In this document: piece after piece, positions 8,836 through 16,073 of the stretch
Layout of the letters: the number at the start of each line of letters is the position of its first letter
Numbering within the stretch: the first letter of the stretch is position 1
Source: a virus
IMG/VR virus record: IMGVR_UViG_3300034096_000939
Location: 1 to 29,196 of that record
Strand: one strand, 5' to 3'
Length of the DNA stretch: 29,196 bases
The notes under the pieces: model-generated
Databases searched by the model: none
What the model saw: the letters and a program-made list of their open reading frames with translations, nothing else
Told to the model about the DNA's origin: nothing
Program-made: the position numbers and the translations under genes

Positions 8836-10218
8836 TTAAAAAAAGTTATCTAAACTGTTACCGAATCTACGGTCATACAAATCTTTGTGATAGGATTCTA
8901 ACCAACCTTTGCCTTGCGGTTGAGCTAACAAATAATCAATCCACTCATCAGATTCCCATAATCCAGGAGTGATGCCATTCCAACGGTATCTTTGGTCTGG
9001 ATGATCGGGATTTAATCTACGACTATCAATAAATTCTCTGCGAGTATTCTCGTAATCATAAGTACCAAGCGTTAACATACCTTCATGGAAAAACGCAATC
9101 ATACTAATTCTTTCTGCATCTGGATCTTTTAGTTTTAATTCAGTATTACCATGTAATCCAGCTTGATTATTTACTAATAATAAATCAGTAGGTCTGACAT
9201 CAACTGCATAACCAATTTCCGGAAATACTAAATAACATCCTTCATATTGATCATTATTTGACATAACACAAAGATTAGCGAATCCATCTTCCATATTAGC
9301 TGGATCGTAATGGCCAGCGGTTCGAAAGTTTTTATTTACTGTAATTGTCGTAAATGGAGTATCTGGTACAACAAATCTTTGATCAATTGATTCTGCAGCT
9401 CGTTTTTGATTACCATAACGCCATGGCAACATATCCTTAAAACCTTTAGCTAAAGATTGTAAGAATGGATAAGACTTAGAAAACTTTTCTAGATTATCTC
9501 TTGTATAGGTAGTTGGTCTACCAAAAGGAATTCTAGGATATCTATCATACCAACCAGCAATACCAGAATTTACGACATTAGCATAAGTCGTTTTACTAAT
9601 CAATTTATCTAATACTCGTTGAGCTTCAGCTTTTGCTTCATCAATAGTTAATGCGCATAATTTATCGATAAAGTCATTAAATACAAATTTCTCAGCTCTA
9701 ATTTGCTCAGTCAACCAGACGACACCACGACTATCATCAGATTTAAGATTTTTATACTTGGCTCGTATTAAATCAACATCTGCCTTTGGCGTATATCCGC
9801 CGAATACTGAAGTCGAATTTTTATGTGCAAAGAATTCTAATAAATCAAATTGTTCATCAGTAACCCATTCTCTTCCTGCGCATGTAGCAGTTCTTGGTCC
9901 ACCAGCCATACCGCGATTTTGAGTTTCAACAGCTGCATCACGTAAACCCGCGTAAGCTGCATCAGCCTCTTCTTTATTAAAGAAATTTTTACGAAACTTA
10001 AATACAATATTCTTTTCAGATAACCCTTTATGACAAGAATTACATTCCATATTGTTATCACAGTTTTCTTCGGCAGTAAAATCTGCGCAATCTGGAGGAA
10101 GATATACATCTAAATCTTCTTCAACTAATATTCTATAATGACTTTCATTAAGCCATTTACCAACCAAATCGGGTCTTGGAGTTACCTCTTCCGGTTTTAA
10201 AACTACAACTTTTACCAT
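8836..10218 (-). CDS. TET/JBP-family 2-oxoglutarate/Fe(II) DNA dioxygenase
   Basis: This enzyme probably oxidises the 5-methyl group of a DNA base (5-methylcytosine to 5-hydroxymethylcytosine, or thymine as in JBP). It has 460 aa. The double-stranded beta-helix core shows the iron ligands H303-x-D305 (GHYDP) and distal H356 (GLHGNTE), plus R370 (RISMIAFF) as the likely 2-oxoglutarate-binding Arg. The upstream NRGMAGGPR (101-109) is typical of phage TET/JBP proteins. A Cys-rich patch (C44, C53, C59, C62, H63) may bind zinc. The C-terminus is SLDNFF, resembling a sliding-clamp-binding PIP box. GGAG precedes the ATG and a sigma70-type promoter lies at 10248-10276. No cytosine methyltransferase is visible in the window. 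Confidence 0.88.
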   Translation of the reverse strand: MVKVVVLKPEEVTPRPDLVGKWLNESHYRILVEEDLDVYLPPDCADFTAEENCDNNMECNSCHKGLSEKNIVFKFRKNFFNKEEADAAYAGLRDAAVETQNRGMAGGPRTATCAGREWVTDEQFDLLEFFAHKNSTSVFGGYTPKADVDLIRAKYKNLKSDDSRGVVWLTEQIRAEKFVFNDFIDKLCALTIDEAKAEAQRVLDKLISKTTYANVVNSGIAGWYDRYPRIPFGRPTTYTRDNLEKFSKSYPFLQSLAKGFKDMLPWRYGNQKRAAESIDQRFVVPDTPFTTITVNKNFRTAGHYDPANMEDGFANLCVMSNNDQYEGCYLVFPEIGYAVDVRPTDLLLVNNQAGLHGNTELKLKDPDAERISMIAFFHEGMLTLGTYDYENTRREFIDSRRLNPDHPDQRYRWNGITPGLWESDEWIDYLLAQPQGKGWLESYHKDLYDRRFGNSLDNFF

Positions 10219-10247
10219 CTATATCTCCTATTGTAAGATTCAAATAT

Positions 10248-10276
10248 ATTTTACTACATAAATTAAAAAAAGTAAA
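10248..10276 (-). promoter_or_regulatory. Early sigma70-type promoter for the dioxygenase operon
   Basis: On the minus strand TTTACT (10276-10271) and TAAAAT (10253-10248) are separated by 17 nt. This would start transcription shortly before the dioxygenase ribosome site, giving early expression from host RNA polymerase, opposite in direction to the late structural genes. Confidence 0.65.
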
Positions 10277-10299
10277 GCGTTTTTTTGTATTTAGAATTT

Positions 10300-10307
10300 T
10301 ATAAATA
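10300..10307 (+). promoter_or_regulatory. Late promoter TATAAATA upstream of the tail-tube-like gene
   Basis: This is an exact late-promoter box 28 nt before the ATG at 10335. It is divergent from the early dioxygenase promoter only about 25 nt away. Confidence 0.82.
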
Positions 10308-10334
10308 CAAGTAAATAAATTATAAGGATTTTTT

Positions 10335-10877
10335 ATGGCTCTTAACGATACAAACATCTGTAATACCGATTTGTTGCAGTCAGCAAAATTTATTTTTACG
10401 ATTCCTAGATTAATGGAAGTTCAATTCTTCTGTCAAGCAGTAAATCTTCCAGGAGTAAATTCCCAAAGCACGGTTCAAGTAAACCCGTTTAGAGATATGG
10501 GCGTCCCAGGAGATAAAATGGAATACGAAGATTTATCTATCGAGTTTCTTATTGATGAGGAATTGAGATCTTGGACTTCGATATATTATTGGATTAAGGG
10601 ATATACGCAAGCTGAAGCTTGGGACGATTATGCCAATTTAAATAAATTATCAAAATATAGTCAATATGAATATATAAATACTCCACAATATGCTGACGCG
10701 ATATTAACAACATTATCGCCAGCTTCTGATAAACCAAAGGTAAATATCCATTTTATAGATTTATTTCCAGTTTATCTGTCTGCTATACCGTTTGATGTTA
10801 GGGTTAGTTCTGCAAAAACAATGACAGCAACTGCAACATTTAGGTTTAAAAGGTATGAATTGACTTTAGTTGGCTAG
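10335..10877 (+). CDS. Tail-tube-fold structural protein (gp19-like paralogue)
   Basis: This 180-aa protein is probably a virion component. It resembles the tail tube family in pattern: a hydrophobic FIFTIPRL strand near residues 19-26, then LPGVNSQSTVQVNPF, PGDKMEYEDLSIEFLIDEEL (59-78), and a closing TMTATATFRFKRYELT strand. The tail tube protein at 2140 has the same order (a strand, 'LP', then GDR..DW). Proteins of this type in related phages are annotated variously as gp19-like or tube/baseplate-associated. It has its own late promoter at 10300, which supports a structural role, and lies directly before uvsY. Its exact place in the tail is unknown. Confidence 0.75.
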   Translation: MALNDTNICNTDLLQSAKFIFTIPRLMEVQFFCQAVNLPGVNSQSTVQVNPFRDMGVPGDKMEYEDLSIEFLIDEELRSWTSIYYWIKGYTQAEAWDDYANLNKLSKYSQYEYINTPQYADAILTTLSPASDKPKVNIHFIDLFPVYLSAIPFDVRVSSAKTMTATATFRFKRYELTLVG

Positions 10878-10914
10878 CCTATATATTTTTGTAATGTTTA
10901 CTTGAGAATATAAA

Positions 10915-11355
10915 ATGATAAAACTTGATACAATTATAGAATATTGGAAAATTGATAGTAAAATCGACGAATCAAAACCTCACCAAGAATTAGTTAATAC
11001 CCCTTTATTGCACGCGAAATATGTCGAGATTCTTTCTCAGCATAGACTCGCTGCACAGAAAGCAAAATTCGACCATGCAAGGATGAAAAAAGTTCGTAGG
11101 GAGTATTACCTAGGAAATCTTGCAAAGGAAACCTTAGACGAGTATGGGTGGGATCAGTTCGACTTAAAGATTGGCACCAAAGGTAATATCGATACGTATC
11201 TTGAAGCTGACGATTTTTTAATAAAAATTCTTGAAAAGAAAGCCTACTATGAGGAATGTATATATGTTTGTGAGGCAATAATTAAAGAGCTCGGTAACAG
11301 AACTTGGCAATTAAGAGAATATATGACATACACTAGATTCCTAGCTGGAAATTAA
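10915..11355 (+). CDS. uvsY: UvsY recombination mediator
   Basis: UvsY loads the UvsX recombinase onto gp32-coated single-stranded DNA. The 146-aa length (T4: 137), the position directly upstream of uvsW, and a match to the family pattern support the call. That pattern is an N-terminal helix, then LLHAKYVEILSQHRL, a basic RLAAQKAKFDHARMKKVRREYY helix region, and a YYEECIYVCEAIIKEL helix near the C-terminus. The ribosome site is weak (TTGAGA). The stop is separated from uvsW by a single base, so the two are coupled. Confidence 0.88.
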   Translation: MIKLDTIIEYWKIDSKIDESKPHQELVNTPLLHAKYVEILSQHRLAAQKAKFDHARMKKVRREYYLGNLAKETLDEYGWDQFDLKIGTKGNIDTYLEADDFLIKILEKKAYYEECIYVCEAIIKELGNRTWQLREYMTYTRFLAGN

Positions 11356-11356
11356 A

Positions 11357-12862
11357 ATGATAATTGAAATTGAAAAACATAACGAAACTTATGCCATCCT
11401 AAAATGCGACAAAAGTATTGCACAGGAACTAAGCGATTACTTCTCTTTTTTTGCTACTGGATATAAATTTATGCCCAGTTATAAAGCAAGATTATGGGAT
11501 GGAAAGGTTCGCCTAGCAAAAATATTACCAAATGGAGATATGGAGTTTTTTATCGGTTTAATCCCTCAATTAGAGGCGTTTGCTAAAGATAGGGACTATA
11601 CCCTTCAACACAATTATAAAGATAACTACGACCCAGTTACGGACACTGAGTTACACAAATTTATTACTTCATTAGATATCCATTCTAATGGAAAGAAAAT
11701 TGAGGTTAGAGATTATCAATTTAAAGGCGTTTTAGATTTCCTTAACGAAAAACGTTTAATGTTATTATCTCCAACGTCATCAGGTAAAAGTTGTATTCTT
11801 TATATTATTGTTAGATTCTTGTTAGCGCATAATAGAAAGAAAGGATTACTGTTGGTTCCAAACACATCATTATGTCATCAACTTACATCAGATTTTGCTG
11901 ATTACTCAAGTCATAATAGATGGGATGTAAATAAACATATTCATATGATATTTGCTGGTCAAGATAAAAATGCAGAAAAACATTTATATATTAGCACTTG
12001 GCAATCATTATTTAATCATAAAAGCCGAACTTATTTTGATCAATTTGATTTTGTGTTATGTGATGAAGCTCATTTAGCATCAGCAAATAGCTTAACAGGT
12101 ATTGTACAAAAATGCGTTAATGCCGATTATCGAGTTGGTGTTACTGGAACTTTAAATGGACAAAAAATACATTCATTACAATTAGAAAGTTTATTTGGTC
12201 CAGTTAGAAAGGTTATTACAACTAAACAATTAATGGATAACAAACAAGTAACAAAATTAAATATTAAATGTATTGTTTTAAAATATCCCGAGGAAACTTG
12301 TAAGTTATCAAAAGGATTAAAATATCAACAAGAATTAGAATATTTAATTGCTAATGCCAATAGAAATAAATTTATTAAGAATTTATCATTATCATTAAAA
12401 GGAAATACATTATTACTTTATCAATATGTTGAAAAACATGGAGATGTGTTATATGAGTTAATTTCTAATTCAAAACATGCTGTTAATAAAAAGATATATT
12501 ATATTCATGGTAATATTAAGGCTGAAGAAAGAGAAGAAATTAGAAAGGCAATGGAGACTGAACATAATGTAATTTTAATAGGTTCTGTTGGAACAGTGTC
12601 TACTGGAACTAATATTAAAAACCTACATAATATTATATTTGCTAGCCCTTCTAAATCTAGAATAAGAAACCTCCAAGCTATTGGTCGCGTTTTACGTTTA
12701 AATGAAAATAAAGATGAAGCAGTATTATATGACCTTGCTGATGATTTACGGTATAAGAAGCATCAAAATTATACTCTAACACATTTTCAAGAAAGAATCA
12801 AGATTTACAATGAAGAAAAATTTGATTATAAAATTATTAAAGTGGATATGGAAACATTATGA
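11357..12862 (+). CDS. uvsW: UvsW DNA/RNA helicase
   Basis: This superfamily 2 helicase unwinds R-loops and remodels branched DNA, shutting off R-loop origin replication late in infection. The 501 aa match T4 UvsW (about 500). The N-terminal UvsW domain (residues 1-100) contains the family's FFATGYKFMPSYKARLWDGK. Walker A is PTSSGKS with K144. The DEAH box is at 236-239, motif III is VTGTL, and motif VI is QAIGRVLR. It overlaps the following gene by 4 nt (ATGA). Confidence 0.96.
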   Translation: MIIEIEKHNETYAILKCDKSIAQELSDYFSFFATGYKFMPSYKARLWDGKVRLAKILPNGDMEFFIGLIPQLEAFAKDRDYTLQHNYKDNYDPVTDTELHKFITSLDIHSNGKKIEVRDYQFKGVLDFLNEKRLMLLSPTSSGKSCILYIIVRFLLAHNRKKGLLLVPNTSLCHQLTSDFADYSSHNRWDVNKHIHMIFAGQDKNAEKHLYISTWQSLFNHKSRTYFDQFDFVLCDEAHLASANSLTGIVQKCVNADYRVGVTGTLNGQKIHSLQLESLFGPVRKVITTKQLMDNKQVTKLNIKCIVLKYPEETCKLSKGLKYQQELEYLIANANRNKFIKNLSLSLKGNTLLLYQYVEKHGDVLYELISNSKHAVNKKIYYIHGNIKAEEREEIRKAMETEHNVILIGSVGTVSTGTNIKNLHNIIFASPSKSRIRNLQAIGRVLRLNENKDEAVLYDLADDLRYKKHQNYTLTHFQERIKIYNEEKFDYKIIKVDMETL

Positions 12863-13236
12863 CCGAAAAATTTGAAATTAAAATTGTTAGATTAAGAACT
12901 GGTGAAGATTTAATTGGATTCTATCATCAAGATAAAGAAACTAATACTGTAATAATAAAATACCCTAAAACATTCTACCCTACCATTGACATTGAAAATG
13001 AAACTGAAGAAATTATTATGGTTGACTGGATGCCTTTAGAAGCATTTCCTCTACAAGAAGCACCTATTCCAATGGATCACATTTTATTTGTTTCTTATTC
13101 ATCTATAGAGTTTGGATATCGATATCTTGATGCTATATTGGATTATCTAGATCCAGAATCAACATTAGCTAAACAAATTAAAGAAACAATAATAGATGAA
13201 ACAGATATTCCGCCAGAAGGATCTAGTATTCACTAA
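12859..13236 (+). CDS. Small acidic protein with Sm-like N-terminal pattern
   Basis: This 125-aa protein has no firm family match. The first 45 residues follow an Sm/LSm-like strand order (KIVRLRTGEDLIGFYHQD, then a strand VIIKYPKTF), resembling small RNA-binding beta-barrels. A second protein in the window (27465-27788) has the same plan: RTGEDLIG versus LSGETVLG, and a late hydrophobic strand HILFVSYSSIEFGYRYLDAI versus LVVFYIEPDEQFVEQYNKI. The two are therefore probably distant paralogues. It starts by 4-nt overlap with uvsW. A role in RNA binding is a hypothesis only. Confidence 0.75.
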   Translation: MTEKFEIKIVRLRTGEDLIGFYHQDKETNTVIIKYPKTFYPTIDIENETEEIIMVDWMPLEAFPLQEAPIPMDHILFVSYSSIEFGYRYLDAILDYLDPESTLAKQIKETIIDETDIPPEGSSIH

Positions 13237-13240
13237 TTTA

Positions 13241-13337
13241 ATCCTCTTCGAGGATCTGCTACGCAGTAATTCTATTTTGAGACTCTAATGTTTATGGAAC
13301 GAAGCATCAGCGAAGTTCCAAACAACACTTAGAGTAT
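13241..13337 (-). ncRNA. Candidate minus-strand small RNA
   Basis: A minus-strand promoter (TTGACG at 13366-13361, 17 nt, TACATT at 13343-13338) would start an RNA near 13331. That RNA would fold into a roughly 50-nt compound hairpin (inner TGGAAC/GTTCCA, outer ACTCTAA/TTAGAGT) and end at the ATCCTC/GAGGAT hairpin, followed by an A/T-rich stretch. It would be about 90-95 nt long with no coding capacity. This is a prediction from signals alone. Confidence 0.35.
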
Positions 13338-13366
13338 AATGTAACCTACAAATTTAATTTCGTCAA
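13338..13366 (-). promoter_or_regulatory. Possible minus-strand sigma70 promoter
   Basis: TTGACG and TACATT are spaced by 17 nt, reading away from gp55. The -35 hexamer lies in one arm of a 10-bp inverted repeat whose other arm, at 13408-13417, also contains TTGACG but has no -10 box downstream. Confidence 0.4.
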
Positions 13367-13452
13367 GCACTTTTTTTCAACTTATTATATTTTAACGAGA
13401 AATAGTTCTTGACGAAAATTCAATCAAATTCCCTGTTCAGAAGAAATAATTC

Positions 13453-13481
13453 TTGCTATTTTATCTATTTCATAGTATAAT
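13453..13481 (+). promoter_or_regulatory. Early sigma70 promoter for gp55 with palindromic -10
   Basis: TTGCTA (13453-13458), a 17-nt spacer and TATAAT (13476-13481) lie 37 nt before the gp55 start. The -10 is embedded in a perfect palindrome ATAGTATAATACTAT (13472-13486). A similar ATAGTATAATATTATT occurs at the 26636 promoter. Confidence 0.75.
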
Positions 13482-13517
13482 ACTATTAAATAACTGATAA
13501 TACATGGAGTAATTGCT

Positions 13518-14183
13518 ATGAAAGAATTAAAATTTGATTTTGCTGACGTTCCAGATTTTACTGAAGAAATACCTTCTTTATTAGAAGATCTTCCGGAAGA
13601 AAAACCCGTTGTTGCTAAAGTAAAACGAAAAAAGGTCACGCGAGAATATATTAATAATGCTGATTTTTGCGCTGCTTTAGAGAAATATAAAGCTGATTGC
13701 GCTCTTGCTAAAGCTGAAGGGAAAATTAAACCTAGAATTCCAAATTATATTGGAGAATGTTTCGTTAAATTATCAGAGGGATTAGCTCGTAGACCTAATT
13801 TCTTTGGGTATTCATATAAAGATGAAATGATTGCTGATGGAATTGAAAACTGTTTAATGTATTTTGAAAATTTTGATTCAGCAAAAACTAAAAATCCCTT
13901 TGCTTATTTTACTCAGATTCTTTGGTGGTGTTTTGTTCGTAGGATCCAAAAAGAAAAAAAACAGCAGTATATAAAATATAAAGCAACAGAAAATTTCGGT
14001 ATTCTTGATGAAGCTGAGTTATTGGAACTTGGTGAAGGTCAAATTAAACAAATTGAAGTTTATGATAATATGTATGATTTTATTCAAAAATTTGAAGATA
14101 CTGAATTCAAAAAAAGCACTAAAAGTCCTGTAGCGAAGAAAAAGAAAAAAGCTAAAGGAATTGAAACTTTCTTGGAGGATTAA
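13518..14183 (+). CDS. 55: Late-transcription sigma factor gp55
   Basis: gp55 is the small sigma-family protein that directs host RNA polymerase to TATAAATA late promoters, with the sliding clamp gp45 as co-activator. It has 221 aa (T4: 185), with an N-terminal extension of about 45 residues. The sigma-2-like core is clear: ADGIENCLMYFENFDSAKTKNPFAYFTQ (within residues 111-138) then WWCFVRRIQKEKKQQYIKYK, close to the T4 pattern. The C-terminus GIETFLED corresponds to T4's clamp-binding SLDFLYE tail. It is preceded by an early promoter, consistent with the need to be made before late genes. Its stop overlaps, tail to tail, the stop of a homing endonuclease gene. Confidence 0.94.
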   Translation: MKELKFDFADVPDFTEEIPSLLEDLPEEKPVVAKVKRKKVTREYINNADFCAALEKYKADCALAKAEGKIKPRIPNYIGECFVKLSEGLARRPNFFGYSYKDEMIADGIENCLMYFENFDSAKTKNPFAYFTQILWWCFVRRIQKEKKQQYIKYKATENFGILDEAELLELGEGQIKQIEVYDNMYDFIQKFEDTEFKKSTKSPVAKKKKKAKGIETFLED

Positions 14184-14911
14184 TATGGTAATTCAGGAAA
14201 ATATATTTTTGCTTTTGCTTTATCGTATTCTTTCTTGGTTTCAATAATACAAATAAATTTTTTACGTTTAATGCCTTTTGTTGATCGATTTTTATTTTCT
14301 TTTTTATATGCTTTTCTGGGGTTAGTTTCTTTTTTCCGTTGAGTATTAAATGTTAGTCCTGTATACCATCCATCAGGTATTTCATTTTTATGTTTTACTG
14401 CAGAATTTAATATACCATTAGTAATTCTAATTTTGTTAGACATTGGATTATTTTTACCTGATACGTTTGCATGATTTTTTGATATTTTTTCTTTACTATC
14501 ATTTGTTCGCGGTTTATTATAATTTGGATGTTTTTCTCTCGAAACATCTCTACCAAAAAACCCATTTGGCGCAGCATACGCCATGTTAACAAATAATGGA
14601 TTCTTAACAACGTTAAATATTTTTTGTATTTGTAATTCTTTGTAGGTAGCTGATGGTCTAGTTTCGTGATATGATATTATTTCAATAGAAAATAAATGTG
14701 GATTAGTTTTTAATTCTGATTTCCAAATATTTTTATAAATTTTTGATTTTATGGATCCCATATAACCGGATTTAATACTATCAATTGTAGATGAACCGAT
14801 GTAATTTGATGGGATTATATTTGAATTATTTTTTGGTGATAACTTATCGCCTGAGTATGTAATATGATAAACGCAGTATTTTTGTTCAGTATAAGTATTT
14901 GTGCTGGACAT
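14180..14911 (-). CDS. GIY-YIG homing endonuclease (free-standing)
   Basis: This 243-aa site-specific endonuclease probably spreads its own gene between phages. The GIY-YIG module is near residues 12-40 (CVYHIT ... NYIGSS). A nuclease-associated DNA-binding segment follows (FGRDVSREKHPNYNKPRTND, about 118-137) with NUMOD3-like character. A C-terminal ITNGILN ... IPDGWYTGL block is common in phage Seg-type nucleases, and the tail is very basic. I chose the ATG at 14911, which has AAGGAG at the right distance; an upstream GTG at 14932 is less likely. It lies on the minus strand between 55 and 47, and its stop overlaps the gp55 stop. A conserved hairpin precedes it. Confidence 0.87.
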   Translation of the reverse strand: MSSTNTYTEQKYCVYHITYSGDKLSPKNNSNIIPSNYIGSSTIDSIKSGYMGSIKSKIYKNIWKSELKTNPHLFSIEIISYHETRPSATYKELQIQKIFNVVKNPLFVNMAYAAPNGFFGRDVSREKHPNYNKPRTNDSKEKISKNHANVSGKNNPMSNKIRITNGILNSAVKHKNEIPDGWYTGLTFNTQRKKETNPRKAYKKENKNRSTKGIKRKKFICIIETKKEYDKAKAKIYFPELPY

Positions 14912-14941
14912 AGTTGTCTCCTTTGATAACACGGTTAATGT

Positions 14942-14976
14942 TTAGTGCTACTGGATATGGGGATATCGCGAGTAGC
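14942..14976 (-). ncRNA. Conserved two-helix hairpin in the leader of homing endonuclease 1
   Basis: In the minus-strand sense this is GCUACU-CGC-GAUAU-CCCC-AUAUC-C-AGUAGC followed by ACUAA. The outer helix has 6 bp and the inner 5 bp, with a CGC/C internal loop. The same layout with different helix bases occurs at 25318-25352 upstream of the other endonuclease. It ends about 30 nt before the ribosome site. On the plus strand the same hairpin is followed by TTTTTT (14977-14982) and could act as a terminator ahead of gp47. Confidence 0.65.
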
Positions 14977-14984
14977 TTTTTTAT

Positions 14985-14992
14985 TATTTATT
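14985..14992 (-). promoter_or_regulatory. Possible late-promoter variant AATAAATA for homing endonuclease 1
   Basis: On the minus strand the octamer reads AATAAATA, one mismatch from TATAAATA, 8 nt upstream of the conserved hairpin. The second endonuclease has a perfect box in the equivalent place, which raises the likelihood of this weaker match. Confidence 0.4.
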
Positions 14993-15008
14993 ATTTTTGG
15001 ATTTTGTT

Positions 15009-16073
15009 ATGAGTAAAATAGTTTTTCTTGGTGATTGTCATTTTGGTGCAAGAGGCGACAGTATGTATTTTCATAAGTTTTTTGAAAAATTTTATGATCA
15101 GGTATTTTTTCCTTATCTTATACAAAATAATATAAGCACTGTTATTCAATTAGGGGATTTATTTGATAGAAGAAAATACACGAATCATATAACATTATCT
15201 GAAGCTAATAATTATTTCTTTTCTAAGTTCGATAAATTTGATATTAAATTAATAACATTACTTGGAAACCACGATTTAGCGTATAAAGAATCATTGAGTA
15301 TTAGTAGTTCTGGATTATTTTTAACTCAGTTTAAAAACGTAACTGTTGTAAAAGAACCAACTAAACTTGACAATGGAATTTCTATTATTCCATGGATTTG
15401 TAAAGAAAATTATCAAGAATGTTTAAATTTTATTAAACAAGATACTTCTACTGTTTGTGTTGGTCATTTTGAAATAGAAGGTTTTAAGATGTACCAAAGT
15501 AGTATCCTATCGGAGCATGGATTGTCCGCTAAGGCGTTTTCTAATTATGAAAGGGTATTATCCGGTCATTATCATCACGCGTCTAAGAGAGGGAATATCG
15601 AGTACATAGGGACTCCTTATGAGATGACTTGGCAAGATTATGCCGATCCAAAAGGTTTTAGAGTTTTTGACTTAGAAACTAGGGAATTGGAAACTGTACT
15701 TAATCCAAATTCAATTTTCTATAAGATGGATTATGATGATTCTGGATCTAGTGATGTCACTAATTCCAGTTATCTTGATAAAGAATTTTTATCTAACGTA
15801 ATTGGTAAATATGTTAAGATTCAAGTTAAGGCTAAAACTAATCCATATTTGTTTGATTTATTTGTCGATCAAGTTTATGCGAATAACCCTATAGATGTAT
15901 CAATTACTGAAGATGTAGTTGATTTAGAAATTGATGAGGATGTTGATGAAACTGATGATACATTAACAATTACTTACAAATATATTGATAGTATTAATCA
16001 ACAAGAATTAGATAAAAACAAATTGAAGACTATGATGTCTAATTTATATACTGAAGCAATGGCGGTTGAATAA
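15009..16073 (+). CDS. 47: Recombination nuclease subunit gp47 (Mre11/SbcD-like)
   Basis: This is the nuclease half of the gp46/gp47 complex, which resects DNA ends for recombination-dependent replication. The Mre11-type phosphoesterase motifs are in order: GDCHFG (D9, H11), QLGDLFDRRKY (D50), GNHD (86-89), CVGHFE and GHYHH. The 354 aa are near T4 gp47 (339). I chose ATG 15009 over an in-frame TTG at 14997, because MSKIVFLGD aligns with the family start. Only a weak GGA site precedes it, possibly because the endonuclease cassette separated the gene from its original ribosome site. It overlaps gp46 by 1 nt (TAATG). Confidence 0.95.
   Translation: MSKIVFLGDCHFGARGDSMYFHKFFEKFYDQVFFPYLIQNNISTVIQLGDLFDRRKYTNHITLSEANNYFFSKFDKFDIKLITLLGNHDLAYKESLSISSSGLFLTQFKNVTVVKEPTKLDNGISIIPWICKENYQECLNFIKQDTSTVCVGHFEIEGFKMYQSSILSEHGLSAKAFSNYERVLSGHYHHASKRGNIEYIGTPYEMTWQDYADPKGFRVFDLETRELETVLNPNSIFYKMDYDDSGSSDVTNSSYLDKEFLSNVIGKYVKIQVKAKTNPYLFDLFVDQVYANNPIDVSITEDVVDLEIDEDVDETDDTLTITYKYIDSINQQELDKNKLKTMMSNLYTEAMAVE

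Larger units (their letters stand above)
13237..13517. other. Structured 280-nt intergenic region before gp55
   Basis: No protein gene is visible. It holds a hairpin ATCCTC-TTC-GAGGAT (13241-13255), a CTGC-TAC-GCAG mini-hairpin (13256-13266), and a compound hairpin with outer arms 13282-13288/13329-13335 and inner arms 13295-13300/13315-13320. It also holds a 10-bp inverted repeat with distant arms (TTTCGTCAAG 13358-13367; CTTGACGAAA 13408-13417), a possible minus-strand promoter (13338-13366), and the gp55 early promoter (13453-13481). Confidence 0.75.

Noticed and set aside
8664-8972. Plus-strand open frame of about 100 codons opposite the dioxygenase operon
   Set aside because: It lies antisense across the junction of two well-supported minus-strand genes, has no good ribosome site, and its protein resembles no family.
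9991-10050. CxxCH in the dioxygenase read as a c-type heme site
   Set aside because: The protein has no export signal and is a cytoplasmic non-heme iron enzyme; extra Cys nearby fit zinc better.
10157-10357. Minus-strand frame extending upstream of the dioxygenase start
   Set aside because: It runs through the dioxygenase promoter and the divergent late promoter, and its sequence is low-complexity.
10673-10680. TATAAATA inside the tail-tube-like gene
   Set aside because: Coding sequence (Tyr-Ile-Asn context) explains it, and it is far from the next start.
13409-13437. Plus-strand promoter from TTGACG at 13409
   Set aside because: No acceptable -10 hexamer occurs 16-18 nt downstream.
14180-14990. 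Possibility that the endonuclease genes sit in group I introns
   Set aside because: Both host genes (55/47 and 62/regA) are uninterrupted, and no intron core was seen; the genes are free-standing.
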